Shown here piece by piece: positions 11,766 to 21,460 of a stretch of DNA of 64,000 nt. Where the stretch lies: contig CM038912.1 in NCBI GenBank assembly GCA_021904315.1, forward strand, positions 24,278,949 through 24,342,948, read 5' to 3'. Each line of letters opens with the position of its first letter. The stretch's first letter is position 1. The notes under the pieces were generated by a model. It was given only the letters and a program-made list of their open reading frames with translations. It was not told where the DNA came from and did no database searches. This DNA comes from Sphagnum magellanicum (Eukaryota > Streptophyta > Sphagnopsida > Sphagnales > Sphagnaceae). The position numbers and the translations under genes were made by a program.

Positions 11766-14244
11766 ACCATTTTCTACGGATGCCACATTTGGCACAAATG
11801 ACATGAAATTCCATCTATTCACCTTGATGGGGTTTGATGATCATCTCACCTATGTCCCTAAAGTGTGGATCATTATAAATAGGCAAATAGTTGAGAATTT
11901 GATTGAATGGTTGAAACCATCAAAACATAAAATGCTATCACACATGCCACATTCAAAACCATCATGTTTTCTCATTGATCATGCACCACAAGAATTGAAG
12001 GCATTATGGTTAATTTTATACCTAATACCTATTTTGTATTTATTTCCTTGGATGTTTTTTTGTATCTTTCATAATGATGCACCCCCAAATTCCTTGGTAG
12101 ATTCAACTGCGAATCTAAATGTGAAAACAATGGAAGGATAGAGTTAGAGCACGCTCCTTGGTTCGTAACACTTTAGGGTTAGAAGGGCGTGTTGGAGCTC
12201 TAGGAAGGGGATTAAAAAGAGTGACAAGTAATTCAATTACTCACACGGATCTACACAAACCAAACAACAAGTTGGTTAGTGCATAGTTGGAATACTTTTG
12301 GTGCACGGACAAGCCATGGACAACCACGGATTCACAATATTCACCACGGCCCGGACTTGGGGGAAGCCACCACCTTCCCCTTTATAGTATTCTTTATGCC
12401 TAGCCATGGGGCCAACACCCAAATCTCATTTTGTTTTGGGATTCCCAAGTTGGAGTCTCGAAATTCCCAAAATTGGGACTTCCACAAATTTGGATTCCCA
12501 TAACTTCTTCTGCAAACCTCTGATCGTGATGAGATTTAAAGCAAAGTTGTATCCCTTGTCAAGATCTTTTCAACTGTATGTGACACACCACCTGCATGTA
12601 AGGAAATCAAAGCGATTTCTGATTTTTAATGGTCGGGAATCAAATTGCCAATTTTACTCTTGGCGCTTCTTTTGGCCATAATTTATGTTTTAAAAACTCA
12701 AATGGGCCATGCAAACCCATTTAAACATTTACATTCTAAGAGTTTTTCAATGACATAAGGAACCTTTTGATCTAATGAATTTTAACCCCTACAATGGTCC
12801 TTTGAAGATTTGGGAATCCATTGGGACTCCAACTCCCAAAATGGGAGCTCATTTAAAATTGTGGGGGCTCATTCCTTCACAGTCTCTTGCATTCCCAAGA
12901 GCATGAAATGTGATTCTTGGGCTCACTCTCAGTTTACACCTTTTTAAACCTTTGCTTTCGTCGCAAACCCTTGCCTTGGTGACGAGCCCAAGGCTAGGGT
13001 TGCGACACATAAAGTTCTTAATTATTTCAAATGCATTTTATGTTGTATTGACCCATCCACTCATACCAATTTTATTGCATATGTGTCCCCATTAAGGTAG
13101 TAACAGGTATGGACAAGGTTGCCATCTTCCTTTGTTGTTGGCATATTCTCAAAGCATGGCACTTATGTGGTACCAAAAAAATCAAAGATGTGGAGGTGCA
13201 AGGTGTAATCTCCAAGACCTTCATGATGTGATGTACATGTCCATTAATCATGGAAAAACAATTGATGATTTTAAAGAGTGTGAGAAGGTTGTTATGAGAG
13301 GAAACTTTCATAAACATAGGTTTGGTGATGTGTGGACAAATTACTTTTAGACTTATTACCATCAATTTGGTAAGTGATAATGTTTATCATGGTTTAATAT
13401 TCAAAATTCTTTTGTAATCATGTTATTAACCCTTGTGCATTGTGTTTATGTTTGCAAAATTATGGATGGTGGGTGTTTAATGAATGCCCCCATTCTAACC
13501 AAGACATCCAAGCAAACATTGAAGCATATCATGGTGTGTTGAAACATTTGTTTACTTTTGACACAAAAGGTCTTAAAGGATGTTAGATTGATTCGTTGGT
13601 GTGGCAATTAACAACCATTGCATGCTATTACATGCATACATTGGAAATGAAGAAAAGAGGTTTCATAAAAAACAAGGTTGTGGAGGCCATTGTTACACAA
13701 AGTGTGGAAAGGTAGCCTTTATTCCACTCACCTATGTATACCAACCAACCGTGGAAAGTGATGGAGCTTGGGGCATACAAAGTTAACGGCTTCCCAACAT
13801 CACTTATGAAGTGAAATTCCCATTCACCAAAATATGTTGTTGCACATGTGAATGGGCATTGCGAGCTAACATGTGTAAACACCAAATTGTGATGATTTTT
13901 GCATGCTTGTTATTTAGGAAGATATCATTCATTACTGTGGAACATGGTATGGATCACATCATGGAGGGTTGGGTCACATGTTTGCAAACCCACAACATAT
14001 TCCAAATGATATGGAGTCCAACAATGATAGCGAAAATGAGCATCTCAAACATGATGATGATGGGATCATGGAGTTTGAAAGGCTCACGACCATGGAGCAA
14101 AGTGATCTCCCTATGGGTGGCATTGTAAGGTTTCATGAAATAATAAATTCATCAACCCCAATGGAAAGGGTTCTTGCACAATTGACCGCTACAATGCAAG
14201 GAATCATAAATGAATGTAAAAAATCCAAATGTGACACTTTGTGA
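11766..14244 (+). pseudogene. MULE transposase with SWIM zinc finger, broken by an LTR
   Basis: A Mutator-like (MULE) transposase pseudogene without its N-terminus. Part 1 (11766 to about 12020) reads STDATFGTNDMKFHLFTLMG then FDDH and SCFLIDHAPQELKAL, matching the MULE catalytic domain with its first Asp in DATFGT. A solo LTR (12075-13007) then interrupts it. Part 2 resumes at about 13105 with FLCCWHILKAW, continues through DVMYMSINHGKTIDDF and, after frame changes, TYEVKFPFTK, and ends with the SWIM zinc finger CTCEWALRANMCKH (C-x-C-x8-C-x-H, about 13834-13881). The tail at 13969-14244 is acidic and ends with TGA. Many stops and shifts make it inactive. MULE terminal inverted repeats were not found. 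Confidence 0.85.
12075..13007 (-). mobile_element. Solo LTR (933 bp) with 5-bp target duplication, inserted in the MULE
   Basis: The segment starts TGATGCACCCCC and ends GGGTTGCGACA (TG...CA limits) and is flanked on both sides by CATAA (12070-12074 and 13008-13012). No internal retrotransposon domains are present, so this is a solo LTR left by LTR-LTR recombination. Orientation is set as minus because related ends start TGTYGCAACCCT. The superfamily cannot be told from an LTR alone. Confidence 0.85.
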
Positions 14245-17200
14245 ACATGCCACTTCACACATGAGAGTATTGGCATGCAATATTCATAACATATGCCTCA
14301 CAAAGGTAAATGCATTTTGCATCTAGGTTTGGTGTTACACTATGAAGATGGATTGGATCAAAGTAGTGTTAAACAGTTCAAAGATTGGCATGAAACAATG
14401 TTCAATCACACAAATGTATGTACTAAATGATGTCATGAGTATATGTTTCAATTATTAATGAAAATTGTTACCATTAATATTAAGAAATTTGTCTTGGGAT
14501 CAATTTTTTATGGAGGAAACCATAGCCCAAATTCATTGAACATCATGCATTCAACACACATTAAATCAAACGTGCCACAAAGGTTATTATTATAATAAGC
14601 AAAAAAATTGAAATGCAAAAACACAAAGATAGTGATAATATTAGTGCTAAATGCAGGTATTGTAAGTAGGCTCCAAAATTCCAATTTGTAAAGGTAAGTA
14701 TAAATGCAAGTATTACAATTAAGCCTCGAGATTCCAATTAATAACTTTGTAAATATGAGTGCAGGTATTGCAACTAGGCCCCAAAATTCTAGTTGGTAGA
14801 AGTAAGTACAAGTGTGGGTATTACAAATTTAAATGAAAAATCAACCCTAAATGTAATACCCATGTGCAAGGTCATTTCAAAATAATTCATATAGGTGGTT
14901 TGGATACCTTTTAAGTGATGACTTAGCCCTTAACGCAATATGCACATGTAAGGTCATTTCAATATAGCCCATAGGTGGTTTGGGTAGCTTTAAATGAAAA
15001 CCCAACCCTACATGCCATACTTGCAGTCAAGGTCATTCCAAAATAAACCATGTGGGGTTTAGGTTTCTTTAAATGAAAATCCTACCCTAAATGCAATACC
15101 CGCATGTCAAGTCATTCCAAAATAATGAGCTAAATTCATAATAATATGTTAACAAAGGTGTATAAAAACTTTAGAGGTTGGGGTTGTTGATTAAAAATTC
15201 CATGAAATCTTCTTACTTTGTTTCATTGAAATTGAAAAAATGTTGTATTGTTTGTGGGACAAATAGTATAACAACAATTGTGATTAAGCCTATCTTGGTG
15301 CATGAATTTTTCATGGAAAAGTTGAACTTACAATCTCTTGACATGATGAATGAAAGAGCCTATAACAAGGTAATTCCCAATGTGCATTTTATAAGTTCAA
15401 GCTACATGGACCCATTTATTTTTTCTCTTAGGGCAATATGTCTCCTTACATCCATGAATTAATTTTATAATAATTAATTATCAGATTTAATAACATGGAA
15501 TAGTTATCTTAAATAGTGATTTCAATAAATTATTAAAATTTAAAATTAAATTAATTAAATATAAAATTAATCAATCTGATTTTTATATCCAAATTTTTAT
15601 TATCCATATGTTAAATTCAAATAAATTCAATAAAAAAGTAATTAATAATCACAAATCTTTATATATTTGAAGATTTAGAAGAATCATAGTTAATCATAGT
15701 TCACATGATGCATCATTCATCCTATTATTAAATAATTATCCTTATTTTTTGGTCGGATGAATAATGTGTTGGACAATGTGACTTTTTTATAAAAAAATTT
15801 CATGGTTGAATGGGTGACACTTCATGTGACATCATTAGCATTTCAAAGTTTGAAATTAAGATTTAAAATTAGAAATTATTGCACATTTGTAATTATGTTT
15901 TAACATTAAGATTTATCATTTTTAGGTCTAATGTTAGAATTAAAGATTTTCATTTCATGTAACTTAAATTCAAATTTCATATTATTCACATAATGAAACA
16001 TGCACCCCTTGCAAATCATCATGGTCTTAATATCTTACTAATATTATGGATTTCATCCATAGAATAATCAATGTCACATTTTTACATTAATAAAAAAATT
16101 AATAAATCATGTTATGTGTTTATGTGTGCTAATAAACAAACATGTATGTCAATTGTTATGTGAAATATTTATATTAATGATAAATGGATAGGTAGGTTTT
16201 GCAAAATTGGTTACCTATTTAACCACCTACTTACCTCTACCCCAACCCCCCAATAACCTATCAATTTATTAGGGTTTTTCCTAATTCATGGACATCCAAT
16301 GATGAATATAAGTCCCCATGTGCGAGTATTGCAAATAATTTATAATGGAAATAATGTCATAAAATTGTAGCCATTTTGGTATATTTAATGCATAATTTAC
16401 TAAATTTTGTTTAGTGAATTATTTATTGAATGGAAATTATGATTCATTTTTTCATATAATGGTTTAGGTTTAGAATTTGGGACATATAAATTAATTCACA
16501 TTTTTTTCACAATTCTATAATAATGAAAATAAATTTAGGGTGCAATTTGGGCAATTTTTAAGGCTTAAACATATGTAAAACAATGCATGTCATTTCATAT
16601 CTTGGTTTTAAAAAGTGGAAAAGTTTAGCTTGGAAAGATTATCAAATGTAAAAGACATACCTTTTTTTTCTTACAAAATTTATTTAATTATTAAAAAAAT
16701 TAAGACCAAATTTCAAGTTAATGAAAGTAAGCACATGTGTAGGTATTGCAAAATTATATTAGTATTTAACATTAAATGCAATACCCACATTCAAGTTTGT
16801 TTTGTAATAATCCATAGGGGATTTAAATAACCTTAAGTGAAGACCCAACCTTAAACACAATATTCATATGTAAGTTCACTTTGAAATAACCAATATGTAG
16901 TTTAGGTGCCTTTGAATGAAAACTAAGGTCTAAATGGAATATTTGCATCCAAGTTCATTTTGAAATAATCCATAAGTGATTTAAGTACCTTTAAATGTAA
17001 ACTCAACCCTAAATGCAACACCCACATGTAAATTCACTTCAAAATAACCAATAAATGATTAGGGTATTCAATATATGTCTTTTTATATATGTGAATTAAT
17101 TATTATTTTAAGTTAATTTTATAACAATTAATTATCATGAATAATTATCTAAAATAATGATTTGAATATCATATCAGCATAAAAAATCAATTAAGATAAT

Positions 17201-17950
17201 AAATTAAATATGAAATTATCAATTTGATTTTTAGATCTTATTTTTAATTTTTTAATAATTAAGGTTCAACCAAATAATCAGTTAATTAATATTAAGAAAT
17301 AAATGATTGTCTAAATATGATAATTAATCATTTACATATCTACAATAATTCTTTAGTAATTCCTTAATTATATGACATTATTTGTTGATACTTTTAGATT
17401 ATTATGTCACATGAATAAGTAATTATTAGAGAATTATTTTAGATAATGTAAATGATGAATTATCATATCCTTAATAATATATGATCATTCTTTAATCATT
17501 TAAAATATTCTTTGATAATTTTTAATTATGTGAAACATTATTTGAAAATTCATTAATTATCTAAAACAATTATCTAAAAGTATTAGACATTAAAAGAATT
17601 TCTCACCCACAGAGCACTGTGGGTATTGCAGTGTTGAAGGAAACTAACACTATTTCTAAACCCATATGTGAATATTGCAAAGGACATAAAAATCCAAACA
17701 ATTATTAAGAGACATATATGCAAGCATTGCAATTTGAATCCTAAGTATAATGTAAATAAATGTATTATGATGTGAGTTTTGCAATGGATATAAAAAAATC
17801 CAACAACTATTTAAGAGACTTATATGTAGATATTGCAAATTTAAAATGGTCTTATGGAAGTTAGAATAGAAAGGATGTAGGTATTACACGTTTGAATTCA
17901 CACCAATGTCAATAAGTCAATTAGAAGGTGAGTATTGTTTTAAAAATCTT
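14245..17950. repeat. AT-rich stretch with dispersed arrays of a GGTATTGCA motif
   Basis: No gene is seen. Degenerate repeats centred on a CATGTGNGGGTATTGCAA-like core occur in plus orientation near 14650-14825, 16325, 16735 and 17610-17900, and in reverse (GCAATACCCACATG-like) near 14845-15115 and 16770-17030. The reverse arrays have units of about 85-95 bp with a second shared phrase around CATAGGTGGTTTGGGTA. Between arrays the DNA is almost pure A/T (15460-15720, 17060-17580). This may be the inside of one old element or several; no ends were found. Confidence 0.6.
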
Positions 17951-17959
17951 TAAGTGATG

Positions 17960-18440
17960 TGGTTTCTAGGTCTCCCTAAAGGTGATGTGTTATTCCCTCC
18001 CTTCCTGTTGCATTTGAACAAGTAGTTCCAATGCCTTCTGCCATTTGTGTGTGAACATCTTGTTGAACAATCTCCACGCATCTTGTATGCTTTTGCATTT
18101 TGAAATACATTTCAACAAGGCTACTAACCAGAGATATCTGAAACCCTATGCCTTTTGATGATGTGTTCATGACCCTCCCTGGCATTTTCAAATGCCCTTA
18201 CACTGGTACACGCATCCAGGACCTCTATAAATGTGACACGGCTTGGCTCCACACATGATTGCCACATTTGTCCATGGAATGACGATGCTTCTGCCATTGT
18301 CCACATTTGGCTCCACAAGTTCAATCATCATGGCATTCCACGAGAGACCACGTTGCATGTGGGCATCTTGCTGTAAACCCTCTCAGCATCCTCTAGCTCC
18401 CACATTTCACATACATGTCAAAATTAGGGGTCCATTGTTT
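17960..18440 (-). pseudogene. Pentatricopeptide repeat (PPR) gene fragment, antisense
   Basis: Reading the minus strand from about 18440 down gives MYVKCGS, then in a shifted frame EDAERVYSKMPTCNVVS, then QSCVEPSRVTFIEVLDACTS, VRAFENAREGHEHIIK, and after another shift GFQISLVSSLVEMYFKMQK. These are classic plant PLS-type PPR phrases (DMYAKCG, DVVSWN, VTFxxVLxACS, HxHIIK). PPR proteins bind organellar RNA. The fragment spans roughly three repeats with at least three frame breaks, no start and no end, so it is a captured or decayed piece. It lies about 0.5 kb upstream of ankyrin copy B in the opposite orientation. Confidence 0.8.
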
Positions 18441-18718
18441 CCAAAAGCAAATCAGCAACAGAAGGAGTTTATACATTGTTCAAGAGCCATTCTGTCTAGA
18501 ATTGCTTATGTTTGAGCACTGAGAGCATCCATTTTGGGTGTCCAATTAGTTTGTTCAAAGACAAGTTTCTGCATCAATCTGTGAGAGAGAGAGAAGCTTT
18601 GGTACAAGTAGTAGACAAAGCTTTTGAAACTGTATTCCACTTTGCACAGACATGATGGACTTCAAGAATCACTCAGAAACCATGGGAGCATACAACTTCT
18701 TACCATACATCTGGAACT
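18441..18718. other. Unaligned sequence upstream of copy B
   Basis: Unlike the sequence just before C and D, this stretch has no match to the other units and no gene. It contains a short GA run near 18581. The PPR fragment may extend a little into it, but no further motif is visible. Confidence 0.4.
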
Positions 18719-18898
18719 TCTGACCGGTTTGAGGCGTCCTCGTCTGTCGCTCTCACATCTGAAGTCGGGGATCCCTGATCCGCTGTGGAAGCTTGACGCG
18801 CATTTTGGCAATTTTAACGAGAAGATTGAGCAGTGACGAGCAAAGACGTAAGTTCTTCTCTTCAGTTCTCGCTATTGAAACAGCGGTCTTACCTCAAC
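18719..18898 (+). promoter_or_regulatory. Conserved proximal promoter/5' leader of copy B
   Basis: About 180 bp before the start codon that is also present before copies C (about 28825-28994) and D (about 41455-41639). Shared phrases include GGGGAYCCCTGATCC-like, GCGCATTTTGGCAATTTT-like and GAGAAGATTGAG-like sequence. B has two TGACG cores (18794 and 18834), a motif bound by TGA-type bZIP factors; D keeps the first and C has CACG instead. No convincing TATA box is seen. Conservation may reflect recent duplication rather than selection. Confidence 0.5.
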
Positions 18899-21460
18899 AT
18901 GGCTTCAACTTCTGCAGCCACAACAAAACAGCAGGCGAATTTGAATATCACGGAGGCAGCGAAATCGGATGACGATCCGAAGGCTGCTGCAGCAACTTCG
19001 GTAGCCACAACAAACCAGGAGGCGAATTTGGATCTCATGGAGGCAGCGAAATCGGATGGCGAGGCGAAGGCCATTACAGCAACTTCGGTAGCCACAACAA
19101 ACGAGCAGGCGGAGTCGGATCTCAGAGAGGCAGCTAAATCAGATGACGAGGCGAAGGCTGTTGCAGCGCTAACTCAGTCGGGCGTGGATGTGAACTGCCG
19201 TGAAAATTTTGGGTATCGTCTTACGCCACTGATGGTTGCTATTCAATTAATGAATCTGAAGGTTGCACGGGTCTTGTTAGCGGATCCTAGAGTCGACGTG
19301 AATGCAACTGATACCTCGGGTCGAACTGCTTTGCATCGAGCTACGGGTAAACGTCTAAGTGCAATAATCCTCTCCCAAAGGGCGGACATAGATTGGAACG
19401 TCTTTGACAAGACTGGTCGAACACCACTGCTTCACTTGGCAAGGATGAATTGTCTAAGCAATATCAAGGAGCTGAGCAGAATCAAATCAGTGGAGTTATT
19501 CGCAAGATCCATTGATGGGTTCACGGCATTACATGAAGTGGCAGAACGCGAATCACCTTTTCCAGCTTGGTTTAAAAAAGCATCTCCAAAGACGAGCTGC
19601 AATCTTGTCGATGTATTATTCGAATTGCTTGAAGCGAGAGGCCATAACTTGGTCACGTTCGTGAATGCCACAGATATTCTAAAGCGATCTGCGCTGCACT
19701 ACTTAGCAGAAGAGGGATCCGTGGAAATGCTGAAGCTCTTGTTGGAAAAGTGCCCTACAGGTATGAGTGTCACTGGTGTTGACTGTCATGGTTTTACACC
19801 ACTTCATTTGGCTGTTCGAAGGGGACACACAGGCGTGGTAGAATTGCTTCTTACCGTGCCGAGCATGGATGCGAATGTTGCCGCTACTGTAAATGCGTCC
19901 ACTCCAAGTGGACTCAAGCCATGGGAACCGGATCATTTGGATTCGTGTAGGCCAGATTTATTCTCAAAAGCACCCAAGGAGGTACCCACTGCAGCCAACC
20001 TCACACCTCTACATTTTGCTGCCATGGATGGGCACACGGAAATAGTGGATCTCCTTCTGAAGTGGCCAGGGATCTATGTTGCTCCCTTGGACACGAAAGG
20101 ACTTTCACCATTTCACTATTCTATGCAGAATGGTCACTCGGGGGTGCTGAAGCTGTTGCTAGAGAAATTAGAGAAAATAGGAGAGCCGTTCACGTTCTGC
20201 GACGAATGGCTTGCACCACTTGACCATTCTATACAGAAAGGTCACTCAGAGGTGGTGAAACTTTTGCTAGAGAAAGGGGAGCCATTCACTCCCCTGAACT
20301 ATGAGAAGCAAATGAGTATGTTTGAAAACTTACTACATGTGGCCACAGAGCATAATAAGAAGGAAATAGCAGTTTATCTCTTGGATACCTTAGGTTTGAG
20401 AACACAACTTTTGGTTCGCACTATAACCCAATCCTCCAGCCATCGGACTGTGCTATTAGCTGTAGCTGCAAGAGAGAATCACTTCAAAATCATCCGACAT
20501 GTTTTGAACTGGTATCCAGAGGTTGATCCGAATGCTTCAATTGAATTGGTTGCTGAGCAACACCTGGTCGCCTCACCTCTTCATTTCGCTGCTCTGGGAG
20601 GCCATGTGGAAGCTGTAAGAGAACTTTTGCTTCATCACAACCTGGATGTCAATGCCAAGGACAACAAGAATAGGACGCCATTGTTGTGTGCTATTAAAGA
20701 AGACAAATTGGGAGTGGTGAAAGCCTTGTGTTTTGATGATCCAGGAAATCGCATCAGGGCCACCGAAGAATATACAGATGGCCGAACTCCCATCCAAATT
20801 GCTACAGAAGCTGACATGAAAGAGATTGAGAAGGTGTTGCTAGAGCGACCTGAGGTGAAAGATTTCGTTGACAGATTATATAGGGATAGGCAAGTGTTTG
20901 TGGATGCTGCAAATGCTCTTCTGGTTGGTGCAGCATTGATTGCAAGCGTCACTTTTGCAGGTTGGTTACAACCCCCTCTAGGCTACATTCCAAACTACGA
21001 GTTTTCACAACCCTTTCCAGCCCCACCTCAGACACCAGAATCATATGCTGCAGTGAAGAACCACACAACTGTCAAGGCATTTTGGGTGTTCAACAGCCTC
21101 TCTTTCTTTTTCGCCATTGCAACAGTCTTGGCGGGTGCAGATGCAGCCTTGCCAAACCTCCGAGAGGACTTCATTGGAAGACGAGTCAAATCAGTAGAGA
21201 GAGCCCTCATACGAGCTACCATTCTTTTAGTGATCTCAGTGGTTTGTGTGCTTGGTGCTTTTGCAAGTGCTGGCTTTGCAGCGCTTCCTCCTCGCCTAAA
21301 ATACGATACTAGTATGATCATCACAGTTTTTTTAGGTGGATCAATTTGCATGCTCACTCTTGCAAAAATCATATGGAAACTGTCAACCCCAATTCGCATG
21401 CAATTCCTAAAGACTTCAAAAACAATGACAGGTGGTGGTCATGCGACTGGTTTACCATGA
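18899..21460 (+). CDS. Ankyrin repeat/PGG-domain membrane protein, copy B (853 aa, intact)
   Basis: Single open exon. The ATG at 18899 is chosen because C and D start at the same aligned MAS/MGS position; the frame is open upstream but only to a GTG. Residues 4-90 are three 29-residue N-terminal repeats; about 77-650 form an ankyrin solenoid with clear motifs TPLHLAVRRGH (from 300), TPLHFAAMDGH (369) and SPLHFAALGGH (559); about 665-853 are the PGG domain: helix 1 at 670-690, variant motif QPPLGY at 691-696, helix 2 at 727-751, helix 3 at 773-797 and helix 4 at 804-826. No signal peptide is evident. Family members of this layout (ACD6-like) sit in membranes with the ankyrin part in the cytosol and are linked to defence and cell death; function here is inferred. 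It lies between pseudogene A and intact paralogue C. Confidence 0.93.
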   Translation: MASTSAATTKQQANLNITEAAKSDDDPKAAAATSVATTNQEANLDLMEAAKSDGEAKAITATSVATTNEQAESDLREAAKSDDEAKAVAALTQSGVDVNCRENFGYRLTPLMVAIQLMNLKVARVLLADPRVDVNATDTSGRTALHRATGKRLSAIILSQRADIDWNVFDKTGRTPLLHLARMNCLSNIKELSRIKSVELFARSIDGFTALHEVAERESPFPAWFKKASPKTSCNLVDVLFELLEARGHNLVTFVNATDILKRSALHYLAEEGSVEMLKLLLEKCPTGMSVTGVDCHGFTPLHLAVRRGHTGVVELLLTVPSMDANVAATVNASTPSGLKPWEPDHLDSCRPDLFSKAPKEVPTAANLTPLHFAAMDGHTEIVDLLLKWPGIYVAPLDTKGLSPFHYSMQNGHSGVLKLLLEKLEKIGEPFTFCDEWLAPLDHSIQKGHSEVVKLLLEKGEPFTPLNYEKQMSMFENLLHVATEHNKKEIAVYLLDTLGLRTQLLVRTITQSSSHRTVLLAVAARENHFKIIRHVLNWYPEVDPNASIELVAEQHLVASPLHFAALGGHVEAVRELLLHHNLDVNAKDNKNRTPLLCAIKEDKLGVVKALCFDDPGNRIRATEEYTDGRTPIQIATEADMKEIEKVLLERPEVKDFVDRLYRDRQVFVDAANALLVGAALIASVTFAGWLQPPLGYIPNYEFSQPFPAPPQTPESYAAVKNHTTVKAFWVFNSLSFFFAIATVLAGADAALPNLREDFIGRRVKSVERALIRATILLVISVVCVLGAFASAGFAALPPRLKYDTSMIITVFLGGSICMLTLAKIIWKLSTPIRMQFLKTSKTMTGGGHATGLP
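18908..19168 (+). repeat. In-frame 87-bp tandem repeat, 3 units (copy B N-terminus)
   Basis: Three exact-length 87-nt units encode 29 residues each: TSAATTKQQANLNITEAA..., TSVATTNQEANLDLMEAA... and TSVATTNEQAESDLREAA.... The end of each unit (EAAKSDDEAKAVAA) equals the opening helix of the first ankyrin repeat that follows (ALTQSGVDVN), so the array looks like a serial duplication of that helix. Confidence 0.88.

Noticed and set aside
18833-18898. 22-codon in-frame extension upstream of the B start codon
   Set aside because: It begins with GTG, has no counterpart in C or D and lies in the conserved leader; ATG 18899 is the shared start.
20635-20952. 105-codon minus-strand ORF repeated in copy C
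   Set aside because: Shadow of the ankyrin/PGG coding strand; no independent motif.
20962-21312. 116-codon plus-strand ORF in a second frame over the PGG domain of B and C
   Set aside because: Overlaps the real gene in another frame and is broken earlier in D and A.
21028-21399. 123-codon minus-strand ORF, also open in C (31214-31585) and D (43852-44223)
   Set aside because: It is antisense to the membrane-helix part of the ankyrin gene and stays open because the copies are nearly identical there; composition is that of a shadow frame.
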